Origin: Exiguobacterium sp. FSL W8-0210
GTDB lineage: Bacteria; Bacillota; Bacilli; Exiguobacteriales; Exiguobacteriaceae
Length of the DNA: 64,000 nucleotides
Direction of reading: 5' to 3'
NCBI RefSeq assembly: GCF_038006045.1
Contig: NZ_JBBOUK010000001.1
Span: 2,583,001 to 2,647,000, forward strand
The position numbers and the translations under genes are program-made. The notes below the pieces were generated by a model that did not search any database, was not told the DNA's origin, and saw only the letters and a program-made list of their open reading frames with translations. Positions 51,333 to 58,735 of the stretch are shown piece after piece. Each line of letters starts with the position of its first letter. Position 1 is the stretch's first letter.

Positions 51333-52070
51333 TTATTGTTTTTCGAACTCCAATACCATCATTGTCTTTCCTTCATATAGAAATTGTCCATGATAACGCG
51401 ATAACGTCGCAAATTCAAACAGCGTTTTTGGTTCGTATAGATATTCGACCGCATAACTGACTTTTTCCTCTTGTCCGGATTTGAGATAAGCGTTGAACAA
51501 GAGACGTTCCCCATCGATATGATAGCCATAGAAAAGTAATGTCTTTTGAAAGCGTCGTGTCGCAATCGGATGGACAATTGATTTTAGGTGATCGATGTGA
51601 TGCAAGGACACGAGCAAGCGTCCACCCTGTCGTAGCAACTGACGGATGTTGCGGAAGAACAACAGCAGTTCTCCGCGTGTATAACGTAAAATCGTCGTTC
51701 CCGGTAAGATGATCCGGTCAAAATACTCAGGTCCGACGACGTCCGTCACGTCATGACTCCAGCCGTAGATCTTATGTTGATAGCGCTCCGCGATCTGTTT
51801 CGTCCGCGCAGCTTCCGGTTCGATCAGATAAAGGTCATACCCCTCGTCCGACAAAAGATTAAACAGGGATGGATCAAACGTTCCGTAAAATAGGATCCGC
51901 TCTCCTTTTTGTAGATAACGTCGATAGAGCATCAACTCATCGACTTCATTTAACTGTTGTGCTTCTTGGTACAATCGACCAATTCGTTCATCTGCCTGTA
52001 CATGATCGAGCACTTGGACACGGGAGTAGCTACCTTTACGCAAAAACGGACCAAATAAGACCTCACCCAT
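51333..52070 (-). CDS. Methyltransferase-like protein of the candidate peptide operon
   Basis: This is a 245-residue protein with the order of elements of a class I SAM-dependent methyltransferase. A strand-loop unit ERILFYGTFDPSLFNLLSDEG stands where the SAM loop should be. DLYLIEPE has the acidic end of strand 2, FDRIILPGTTILRYTRGEL is motif post-II, and RQLLRQGGRLLVSLHH is typical strand 5 text. The SAM loop is not the usual GxGxG, so activity is uncertain. It overlaps the upstream 401-residue gene by 8 bases, showing coupling to the candidate RiPP genes. Confidence 0.7.
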   Translation of the reverse strand: MGEVLFGPFLRKGSYSRVQVLDHVQADERIGRLYQEAQQLNEVDELMLYRRYLQKGERILFYGTFDPSLFNLLSDEGYDLYLIEPEAARTKQIAERYQHKIYGWSHDVTDVVGPEYFDRIILPGTTILRYTRGELLLFFRNIRQLLRQGGRLLVSLHHIDHLKSIVHPIATRRFQKTLLFYGYHIDGERLLFNAYLKSGQEEKVSYAVEYLYEPKTLFEFATLSRYHGQFLYEGKTMMVLEFEKQ

Positions 52071-53268
52071 GATACATCAACTCCTTGTAATGCTGAATCG
52101 CTTCCGCATAATCTGCGCCGAGTCGCTCTGGCAACACGTCGAATTGTTCCTTTTGATCCGCTTCTAAAATCCAGAGGAACGCTTCGTTCGTCTCGAACAG
52201 ACGTAACGTCGTTCGATCGAACGCAAAACACCCTTCCTCATTTTGAATGCCGATCAATGTTAACGGTCCAATCCGTCCAGACGTCCGGGGTAATTCAAGA
52301 TCCGAGTAAGGGGTGATGAAACGGCTCGTCCCTTGAAACGACCCTGCCAGTTGATACAACAACGGAAACAACTCCAGTTCCGTTTGCGACGCGAGCGCCT
52401 CCGGTTGCGGTTGCTGTTCTCGAAGACATTCAATATCGCTTGAAATATCCGCACTCAACTGAATCGTTTTTTGTCGATCAGCGTAAATCCCGTCCGCAAA
52501 AAAGAACAGGCGATGCGAGACGCGTAATCCGCTTACTGTCGCATAATCGAGAATCCCCATCGATTGATCGTTTTGAATGCACCCCGTTTGCTGCCAGTCT
52601 TGTAACCGCTCGGCAAGTGCATCGCGAGATAACACTGTCAGCTGTGACGCAAGTGACGGAGATAAACCATCTGAGAACGTCAACAAAATCGGGGTCCTGC
52701 TCATCAGTTCGATGATCGGCAGATCGTGCCGCATCGGATGGTCAAAATAGATGACACTATTGATTGTCATCAATTGAAAACTGTCTACTGGAATCCGGTC
52801 CAACAATGAGCTGTCCTCGATATAGACATGACGCAGCGGTTGCGGATGGTGCGGCACGGATGCCGGATAGACACCCGTCATCAACGAAAGGAGAGCATGA
52901 TGAACAGCCGGAACGGATGCCGAAACCGGTATCTCTTCCTGCGGTAAGAAGAGACCGTTCAGGAAATCCGGTTGACCGAACAGAACCTCCCCGTTCTGCC
53001 GGATCAAATGAAACTGGACGTGTAGCATCTCGTGTTGCAAATAGGCAACGAGACGCAACGTACGCTCCCCTTCTCCTTGGAGGACGAAGACGTAGTGCTC
53101 ATATTCCTGAAAATCCATGTAATCGAGTAAATCATGAAACGTATGCGTATCATAATCAAAGGCATCGATTGAAATACGATGTCTCTCACAAAAAGTCTGC
53201 ATCGCGGTAGATGGCAAGGAACGTTGCAGCCAGCCGTCTTGTTCCGATAAAAGTGATAATCCGATCAT
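52063..53268 (-). CDS. 401-aa protein with PqqD/RRE-like C-terminus, candidate RiPP maturation protein
   Basis: I do not recognise the first 320 residues as a known enzyme; they have mixed alpha/beta text with no signal peptide or membrane segment. The last 75 residues resemble the RiPP recognition element/PqqD fold. CFAFDRTTLRLFETNEAFLW is followed by an acidic helix with LPERLGADYAEAIQHYKEL, the order of strand, turn and helices that grips leader peptides. The start follows AAAGGAGAGAGGAC. Just upstream lies a 48-codon peptide gene ending in a terminator-like hairpin. The RRE assignment is by pattern only. Confidence 0.6.
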   Translation of the reverse strand: MIGLSLLSEQDGWLQRSLPSTAMQTFCERHRISIDAFDYDTHTFHDLLDYMDFQEYEHYVFVLQGEGERTLRLVAYLQHEMLHVQFHLIRQNGEVLFGQPDFLNGLFLPQEEIPVSASVPAVHHALLSLMTGVYPASVPHHPQPLRHVYIEDSSLLDRIPVDSFQLMTINSVIYFDHPMRHDLPIIELMSRTPILLTFSDGLSPSLASQLTVLSRDALAERLQDWQQTGCIQNDQSMGILDYATVSGLRVSHRLFFFADGIYADRQKTIQLSADISSDIECLREQQPQPEALASQTELELFPLLYQLAGSFQGTSRFITPYSDLELPRTSGRIGPLTLIGIQNEEGCFAFDRTTLRLFETNEAFLWILEADQKEQFDVLPERLGADYAEAIQHYKELMYHG

Positions 53269-53297
53269 GTCCTCTCTCCTTTCTCGTCAAGTGATTG

Positions 53298-53340
53298 AAA
53301 AAAGGGCTTCATTCTCTACGATCCGAATGAAGTCCTTTTT
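53298..53340 (-). terminator. Terminator-like hairpin between the 48-aa peptide and the 401-aa gene
   Basis: On the minus strand AAGGACTTCATT pairs with AATGAAGCCCTT and is followed by six T residues. A leaky terminator between precursor and maturation genes is common in RiPP operons. Confidence 0.8.
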
Positions 53341-53347
53341 GTGTGTA

Positions 53348-53494
53348 TTAAGCCGATTTAACAGTTGCTTTTGGTTTCGTATTAGTCCGGTCCATTTCCC
53401 GATGAGCGAGGGGGGCGACGGAGACGGTAGCAGGATTGAGACACCAAGCGCATGAAGTCATGTTACGTCGCGTTTCTTTTAAGATGAGTGTCAT
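53348..53494 (-). CDS. 48-aa peptide, candidate RiPP precursor
   Basis: The frame runs MTLILKETRRNMTSCAWCLN and then a Pro/Ala/Thr/Lys-rich tail ending KSA. It starts after AGAAAGGGGTACAACC, a good ribosome binding site, and ends just before a terminator hairpin that leads to the 401-residue RRE-like gene. A CxxC motif (CAWC, residues 15-18) is the only reactive cluster. It has no hydrophobic signal. It could be a modified peptide, a cofactor-like peptide, or the small partner of the two enzymes. It is too short for common gene callers. Confidence 0.6.
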   Translation of the reverse strand: MTLILKETRRNMTSCAWCLNPATVSVAPLAHREMDRTNTKPKATVKSA

Positions 53495-53641
53495 GGTTGT
53501 ACCCCTTTCTGAATCAAGTGAGATGGTCGTTGAAACATTGATACGAAATCTAGTAAATCAGTGGTATCCCGTTCAGTTCGCTTCTATAATAGAAATTGGT
53601 ACCCTGTACCAGTTCAATCTTTACGAAAGGACGAGGAGCCG
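53495..53641. promoter_or_regulatory. Divergent promoter region of regulator and peptide operon
   Basis: This 147-base region separates the two starts. TATAAT at 53585-53590 is a good -10 for the regulator on the plus strand, without a good -35. TGGTAC-CCT-GTACCA (53597-53611) is a perfect inverted repeat just downstream of it and may be an operator. Confidence 0.55.
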
Positions 53642-54517
53642 ATGGATCAATTCATGTCACCGCAAATCGGCTTAGCATTACGCCGACTGCGAAAGAAACA
53701 TAATCTGACACAAAAAGATTTATCAAACGGAATTTGCAGTCAAGCAGAGATCAGTAAGATCGAGAGTGATACGCATTCGCCGACAGTCGAATTATTGTAT
53801 GCTTTATCAAAGCGATTACAAGTTCCATTGTCAGCGTTCTTAGACCCTACAAATCAACAAACGAATTTACGAACGATTGACGAAGAATTACTTTATAAAT
53901 TTAGAAATCAGGACTTTGAAGGCATTTATAAACAAAGTAAAGTCGCACTATCTAACGCTAATACTTCATTTGAACATTCATTATTATATAAATATTATTT
54001 CTTCATTTGCTCGTATAGACTAGGAAAAATCGATTACCGTACATGTATAGTAGAGCTCCAAAATCTATCTAATGAATACTCCACTTCATATTATTCACCG
54101 AATATGCTAATTCGAATTAAATCTGCGATTGCGAATCTGTATTCTGAAAATAGAAGTTTTCAATACAGTATCAATGTTTATGAAGAAATATTAAATCTCA
54201 ACTTTGACAATGATGATTTAATCGTCGATCGAATTAGAATTTCGTATAATTTTTCAAAGATTCTTTTAGAATTTCAAAAACATAATCGAGCACTTACTAT
54301 AATTGATGAAGCAATTGAAACAAGCTTAAAATTTAAAGATATGTCGTTACTCGGACAATTGTACTCTCAAAGAGCTGCTTGTTTAGATAAATTAGGTGCT
54401 CCATCACAAGAAATTATTAGAACTTTTGATAAATCATATTTTTTGTTTGAATTATTAGGAATGAAAGAGTATCAAAAAATTATTAAAACGATGAAAGAAG
54501 AATATCTAGCCAAATAG
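53642..54517 (+). CDS. PlcR-like quorum-sensing regulator (RRNPP family)
   Basis: This is a 291-residue regulator. Residues 8-63 are an HTH_3 domain (IGLALRRLRKKHNLTQKDLS, SQAEISKIESDTHSPTVE). The remainder is TPR-like helical text very close in pattern to Bacillus cereus PlcR: KIDYRTCIVELQNL, KSAIANLYSENRSFQYSINV and DMSLLGQLYSQRAACLDKLG follow PlcR blocks in order. PlcR binds the re-imported PapR peptide on its TPR face and then activates promoters. Facing it, 23 bases away, is a gene for a secreted repeat peptide with LPLEY. The ATG at 53642 follows GGACGAGGAGCCG; the longer frame to 53561 would run through the promoter. Confidence 0.88.
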   Translation: MDQFMSPQIGLALRRLRKKHNLTQKDLSNGICSQAEISKIESDTHSPTVELLYALSKRLQVPLSAFLDPTNQQTNLRTIDEELLYKFRNQDFEGIYKQSKVALSNANTSFEHSLLYKYYFFICSYRLGKIDYRTCIVELQNLSNEYSTSYYSPNMLIRIKSAIANLYSENRSFQYSINVYEEILNLNFDNDDLIVDRIRISYNFSKILLEFQKHNRALTIIDEAIETSLKFKDMSLLGQLYSQRAACLDKLGAPSQEIIRTFDKSYFLFELLGMKEYQKIIKTMKEEYLAK

Positions 54518-54540
54518 CTGTATCAATATACGAATTTCAA

Positions 54541-54861
54541 TTAAGCTCGTTTTACTGCGTACTCAAGTGGAATTCCATCAATAGCCACATCTGTTTTTTG
54601 TGAATACTCTAAAGGCAATCCTTTGATCGCTACATCGAAAGCTGGAGCATACTCAAGTGGTAATCCTTTGATCGCTAAGTCTGTTCTTTCTGAATACTCG
54701 AGTGGCAGTCCTTTAATCGCTAGGTCTGTTCTTTCTGAGTACTCGAGTGGCAATCCTTTGATCGCTACATTAGTTTCAAGCTGACTAGCAACGCCAGCAC
54801 CAACAGTAACAGACAATGATAAAGCTGCAATCGCTAAACCTAATTTCTTTTTCAAGTTCAT
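54541..54861 (-). CDS. Secreted pheromone propeptide with five 15-residue repeats (PapR-like)
   Basis: This 106-residue protein begins with a signal peptide (MNLKKKLGLAIAALSLSVTV, to about residue 26). From residue 32 it is exactly five units of 15 residues, such as LAIKGLPLEYSERTD. Four units carry AIKGLPLEY and the last AIDGIPLEY. The core LPLEY resembles the LPFEF/LPFEY end of PapR, the PlcR pheromone, and the convergent neighbour is a PlcR-like regulator. PapR has one copy; here one precursor could release five. The ribosome binding site is AGGAGG. The repeat has a DNA period of 45 bases. Export by Sec and later cleavage are inferred. Confidence 0.85.
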   Translation of the reverse strand: MNLKKKLGLAIAALSLSVTVGAGVASQLETNVAIKGLPLEYSERTDLAIKGLPLEYSERTDLAIKGLPLEYAPAFDVAIKGLPLEYSQKTDVAIDGIPLEYAVKRA

Positions 54862-54903
54862 TTAAATAACCTCCTATTATTTTTCGTATGGCTTCGTAAC
54901 AAC

Positions 54904-54950
54904 ATCATATAACCTTAGACCCCCTCTAAATATTCGAATACGAATATTTA
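54904..54950 (-). promoter_or_regulatory. Promoter and palindromic operator of the pheromone gene
   Basis: A perfect 10-bp inverted repeat with a 4-base spacer (TAAATATTCG / CGAATATTTA) lies at 54927-54950. On the minus strand a -10-like TATGAT lies at 54904-54909, exactly 17 bases from the palindrome, which therefore occupies the -35 position. This is the layout expected where an activator replaces a weak -35. Confidence 0.65.
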
Positions 54951-55105
54951 TGGTATTTTACACATTATTTTCACTTTCTATTACTTTTGGCGCGGGTCAT
55001 ATGTCCCGAATACTGCATTTTTTTTACAAATCATCCATCAATATGTCGAACTTGTGTATGAAAATAGATTTTTTTGAATATTCCATCATGATGAAATTTC
55101 GTAAC

Positions 55106-55165
55106 AAACAAAAAAGAGAGCTGGTTCAACTCACACGAGTCGAACCAGCTCTCTTTATTTTGATG
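55106..55165. terminator. Terminator after the 57-aa membrane protein
   Basis: AAAAGAGAGCTGGTTC and GAACCAGCTCTCTTT form a long stem. It ends the minus-strand gene at 55155. The region 54951-55105 between is AT-rich and shows nothing else. Confidence 0.88.
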
Positions 55166-55328
55166 ATTGTCGTAACGCGATGACATAAAATATACCGAGT
55201 ATGAGAATCACACCTAGTAGTATCGAACTAATTGTTGTCCGAGTCGACGTATCCGGCATCCATATCCCAAGTCCCAAATTGATTGCTGCGATAATTAGGA
55301 CGAGCCAAACGATCGTACGTGGTCGCAT
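55155..55328 (-). CDS. Two-span membrane protein, 57 aa, unknown
   Basis: Two hydrophobic segments (TIVWLVLIIAAINLGLGIW and ISSILLGVILILGIFYVIAL) are joined by a short Thr/Arg loop. The ATG at 55328 follows GAAGGAGATCGGT; the longer frame to 55451 runs over the divergent promoter and is rejected. I do not recognise a family. Confidence 0.75.
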   Translation of the reverse strand: MRPRTIVWLVLIIAAINLGLGIWMPDTSTRTTISSILLGVILILGIFYVIALRQSSK

Positions 55329-55406
55329 ACCGATCTCCTTCCTGGTCTCCTCTGCCGTTCGCTCACCGAATATGCTATGGTGACAATAACAAAGGAGGTT
55401 CTGTTC

Positions 55407-55988
55407 ATGAATAGACTTGCAGTATTTTGTGGTTCTAAAGATGGTGCGCATCCAGTCTTTCGCGAGGCTGCTGAGAAGCTTGGTCTAGCGCTCGCCGCTC
55501 ACGGCATTGGACTCGTATACGGCGGTTCCCGCGTTGGGACGATGGGAGCTGTCGCGGATGCTACGCTTACGGCTCAAGGTCAAGCGATCGGTGTCCTCCC
55601 CCACTTTCTACAAGAAAAGGAATTAGCACACCCGGAACTGACTGAATTGCACCTCGTCCACTCGATGCACGAGCGGAAAGCAAAGATGTCAGAGCTGGCC
55701 GATGGCTTCATTATTCTTCCAGGCGGACCCGGAACGATGGAAGAGTTTTTCGAAGTCTTCACGTGGGCACAACTCGGTCTGCATGAAAAACCGTGCGGTG
55801 TACTCAACATTGACGGGTACTATGACCCCTTGATTGCCCTGTTCGACACGATGGAACGTCAAGGATTCTTGATTCCCGAACACCGAGCGATGCTGGTCGT
55901 CGAGTCGGATCCGGATCGTCTCTTAGAACGCTTCGCCACATATGAAGCACCACGAGTCAAAACGTATATGGATCGCTCACAAACCTGA
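55407..55988 (+). CDS. LOG-family nucleotide 5'-monophosphate phosphoribohydrolase (YvdD-like)
   Basis: This 193-residue Rossmann-like protein (TIGR00730 type) has AVFCGSKDG at the N-terminus, GLVYGGSRVGTMGAVAD near residue 37 and the signature ILPGGPGTMEEFFEV near residue 106. Members release the base from nucleoside monophosphates; plant homologues make active cytokinins. In bacteria the role is likely in purine metabolism. The ATG at 55407 follows AAAGGAGGTTCTGTTC. Confidence 0.9.
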   Translation: MNRLAVFCGSKDGAHPVFREAAEKLGLALAAHGIGLVYGGSRVGTMGAVADATLTAQGQAIGVLPHFLQEKELAHPELTELHLVHSMHERKAKMSELADGFIILPGGPGTMEEFFEVFTWAQLGLHEKPCGVLNIDGYYDPLIALFDTMERQGFLIPEHRAMLVVESDPDRLLERFATYEAPRVKTYMDRSQT

Positions 55989-55989
55989 T

Positions 55990-56021
55990 GAAAGCGGAGT
56001 CCTCGACTCCGTTTTTTTTGA
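55990..56021 (+). terminator. Terminator after the LOG-family gene
   Basis: AGCGGAGTC, loop CTC and GACTCCGT precede eight T residues. Confidence 0.88.
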
Positions 56022-56104
56022 TGCATTCGCATACTCTTCCGATATTTCTTCTCTCACTTACTAGTTTTCTCCACTCCTTTTCAGGATTCCTACTCTTTGG
56101 GCAC

Positions 56105-56138
56105 AAAAAAACCAGATGCACAGAGGCATCTGGTAAAA
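56105..56138 (-). terminator. Terminator after tagH
   Basis: On the minus strand CCAGATGC pairs with GCATCTGG and is followed by seven T residues. Confidence 0.9.
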
Positions 56139-56140
56139 CG

Positions 56141-57094
56141 TTAGAAGAACTTCATGATTGCGTCGCTAAGATTCGTCAAAGATGGTGTCTCATCAATGAC
56201 CATCAAACTACCTGCCGCAATCGCGAGTAATCCGAGACCTGATAAAATCCAGCCAGGATGTTTTACGTTGACGTCAGCATCGACGTTTTCTTTTCCGGAC
56301 CGCGCATTTGCTGCTTGTTCCTTCAAGCGATCGCGACGGTATTGATGTTGTTCCTCTTTTGACCATTTCTTATATTCTGCGAGGAACTTCTTATATTCCG
56401 GTAAGACATCCTTCGTCGTCCCGTCGAGTCGAACTTGACCGTATTCGAGCCAGACGACACGCTCACAGAAACTCTTGATTTGTGAGAGCGAGTGACTGAC
56501 GAAGATGATCGTCTTGCCTTCGTCCTTGAATTCGTTCATCTTATCGATACAACGGTTATAGAAGGTTTGGTCACCGACCGATAATGCTTCATCGACGATC
56601 AAGATGTCGGCATCGACATTGACGGCGATTGCGAAACCAAGTCGTGACTTCATCCCACTCGAGTATTTCTTGATTGGCTGATCAATGAAGTCACCGATAT
56701 CCGCGAAATCGATGATTCCAGGCATCCGACGTTCGATTTCCGCATCGTCCATCCCAAGCAGGAGACATTTCAAGCGAATGTTCTCGCGTCCTGTCAGCAC
56801 GTTCTTCAATCCTTGGGACACGGCGATGATTGCGACTTCTCCGTTGATCGCGACGTTTCCTTCGTTCGCGTAGATGATTCCTGAAATCAGATTCGAGAGC
56901 GTCGATTTACCCGAACCGTTGATTCCGACGAGACCGACGACTTCTCCTTTTCCGATCTCAAGTGAGATATCGCGTAAAGCTGTAAAGGTTTTAACGCTCT
57001 TGCTTTGATTTTTGAACAAGAGCTTGAATTTTTCTTTCGTAGTCGTGACCATGTCGAAGCGTTTCGTGACATGGTCGAGTTTAATCATAGACAT
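56141..57094 (-). CDS. tagH: Teichoic acid export ATP-binding protein
   Basis: This is the 317-residue ATPase of the TagGH exporter of wall teichoic acid. Walker A is GINGSGKST (near residue 55), the signature is KYSSGMKSRLGFAIA (near 143), Walker B is ILIVDEALSVGD, and the switch His is VSHSLSQIK. About 75 residues follow the ATPase domain and end in one membrane segment (GWILSGLGLLAIAAGSLMVI), a known TagH feature in a shortened form. It lies 15 bases after tagG. Confidence 0.93.
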   Translation of the reverse strand: MSMIKLDHVTKRFDMVTTTKEKFKLLFKNQSKSVKTFTALRDISLEIGKGEVVGLVGINGSGKSTLSNLISGIIYANEGNVAINGEVAIIAVSQGLKNVLTGRENIRLKCLLLGMDDAEIERRMPGIIDFADIGDFIDQPIKKYSSGMKSRLGFAIAVNVDADILIVDEALSVGDQTFYNRCIDKMNEFKDEGKTIIFVSHSLSQIKSFCERVVWLEYGQVRLDGTTKDVLPEYKKFLAEYKKWSKEEQHQYRRDRLKEQAANARSGKENVDADVNVKHPGWILSGLGLLAIAAGSLMVIDETPSLTNLSDAIMKFF

Positions 57095-57109
57095 GGCGAT
57101 TTCCTTCCC

Positions 57110-57919
57110 TTAAACGAGCTCAGTGAATGATTTACGGAACTTGATGTGCAAGAACGTTCCGGCTGAGAATAAGAGGAGCGTGACACTCCAGAAGTACAGA
57201 CCCGTTGGCCATTCTTGCCAGACCCAATGTCCGCCGAGCAAGCTCGCCCGGTATCCCTCGACGAGGTAGTAGACTGGATTCAAGCGTAGGACACCATGCA
57301 AGACGTCCGGGAACCGCTCGATGTTCCAAAGGATCGGTGTCATATAAAAGAGCATCCGCATCATTGATTGCAAGAAGAGCTGGATGTCCTTGACGAGTGT
57401 GACGAGCGTTGAAAAACAAAGCGAAAAGGCATAGACGAAAATGTAGGTGGCAATCATATAATACGGCAATTGAAGCAGTTTCCACGTGATCGGAATACCG
57501 TTCGCAATGATGACGACGATGACGATCGCAAGCATCGCGAAATGTTGATACATCCGTGACAAGATGACATACGATGGAATCGCACTCATCGGGAAACGCA
57601 TCTTCGTTACCATCGCGAGACGGCTGTTGATCGAATTCGAACCCCGAAGCAAGGCATCGTTGATGAAGAACCAGACGACGATCCCGCAAAGGAGCCAGAC
57701 GATGAATGGAATGTTTCCATCGACGTCTTTATTTCCGCGCAGACCGACCCCGAAGACGAACCAGTAGATGAAGATTTGGAGACCCGGATTGAGGAGCTCC
57801 CATAAAAGGCCAAGGCGCTGCTCTGCATGCGCTGATTTGATTTCATATCGCGCCAACCGGCGAATCAGGGGGAAATTATCGACCTGTTCCCGGATGATAC
57901 TTCTCATTTCTTTCAGCAT
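57110..57919 (-). CDS. tagG: Teichoic acid export permease
   Basis: This is the 269-residue ABC-2 permease of the teichoic acid exporter, with about six membrane segments. LARYEIKSAHAEQRLGLLWELLNPGLQI is the conserved N-terminal cytoplasmic part, and LNPVYYLVEGYRASLLGG lies near the end. Partner of TagH. The ATG at 57919 follows AAGGAACTTACACTT; an ATG eight codons earlier (57943) lacks a ribosome binding site. No other teichoic acid genes are in the window. Confidence 0.92.
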   Translation of the reverse strand: MLKEMRSIIREQVDNFPLIRRLARYEIKSAHAEQRLGLLWELLNPGLQIFIYWFVFGVGLRGNKDVDGNIPFIVWLLCGIVVWFFINDALLRGSNSINSRLAMVTKMRFPMSAIPSYVILSRMYQHFAMLAIVIVVIIANGIPITWKLLQLPYYMIATYIFVYAFSLCFSTLVTLVKDIQLFLQSMMRMLFYMTPILWNIERFPDVLHGVLRLNPVYYLVEGYRASLLGGHWVWQEWPTGLYFWSVTLLLFSAGTFLHIKFRKSFTELV

Positions 57920-57943
57920 AAGTGTAAGTTCCTTCCGATTCAT

Positions 57944-58196
57944 GATACATGTATTTTATTTTCATATTCGTTGATTCCACTCAAAAAAGACGGATGCCGT
58001 CCGCGATTGCTCAAACGAACGCTCCCTCCGCGTGAACGGGACCATGCCCGGTCGATTCTGACTCGCCTCCTTCTTCGTTTACTCGTGCATGATAGAAGCA
58101 ATACTTCCTATATACACTTAATCAATTCTAGCCATCGGGAAAAAGCGTGTCAATGTATTGGACGAACCGACACCAAACTGTAGTTTTTCAGACACG
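57944..58196. other. Intergenic region with no gene seen
   Basis: Frames of up to 70 codons occur but lack ribosome binding sites and family resemblance. It should hold the tagGH promoter. Confidence 0.5.
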
Positions 58197-58227
58197 AAAA
58201 AACCGGCGGGTAACCACCGGTCATCTC
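58197..58227 (-). terminator. Terminator after the 40-aa membrane peptide
   Basis: On the minus strand ACCGG and CCGGT with inner GG/CC pairing are followed by six T residues. Confidence 0.8.
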
Positions 58228-58241
58228 CTAGTTTGCTTCCT

Positions 58242-58364
58242 TCATGCGTGATTAAAATGTGGAAATTCGATCGTCGTCGGTGGCGAAGCAAGCCCCCATA
58301 CGAGGAGGACCGTAATCACACAAATAATGCCGACAAGAACGCCTCCTCGAATCGTATCATTCAT
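58242..58364 (-). CDS. Small membrane protein, 40 aa
   Basis: The frame starts MNDTIRGGVLVGIICVITVL and ends FPHFNHA, with one membrane segment (residues 8-26). AAAAGGGGCAACGCTGG precedes the ATG, and a terminator follows 15 bases after the stop, so it has all signs of a real small gene. Function is unknown. Confidence 0.7.
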   Translation of the reverse strand: MNDTIRGGVLVGIICVITVLLVWGLASPPTTIEFPHFNHA

Positions 58365-58735
58365 CCAGCGTTGCCCCTTTTCATCCAAACTGCTTGTATA
58401 CTGATATCATACAATATTTAGCAATTTTCGACCACTAAAAAATCGACATTTAATGGAAATGTTTAACGATTGTTCATATTCTTTCGTTTCATTTTTATCC
58501 AAGACAAGATATAATGAAAGCGCTATCATTTAAGCGAGAAAGCGAACGTTCGGATTTGAATCCTATCAAACGAACGACTCCCATGGGTTGTCATGTTGTC
58601 GGACCTAAGAATTTACGTTATTTACAAAAGGTTCATCCCACGAAGCTTTCCAAACCCTTTATAGTAGAAGAAGAGGTCAACGATCGCAGCTCGACCTTGC
58701 ATTCATACCCCACTCTTGAAGGAGGATTTTTACGT
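58365..58735. other. Leader region of the 5'-nucleotidase gene
   Basis: A frame from 58514 is fused in frame to the nucleotidase but shows no domain and would bury the signal peptide. The region is AT-rich up to 58515 and should hold divergent promoters. No other element is clear. Confidence 0.45.

Noticed and set aside
54541-54861. CRISPR-like direct repeats of 45 bases
   Set aside because: The repeats are in one reading frame behind a signal peptide and have no unique spacers; they are protein repeats.
58514-58735. 74-residue extension of the 5'-nucleotidase
   Set aside because: It would place the signal peptide internally; the ATG at 58736 has GAAGGAGG before it.
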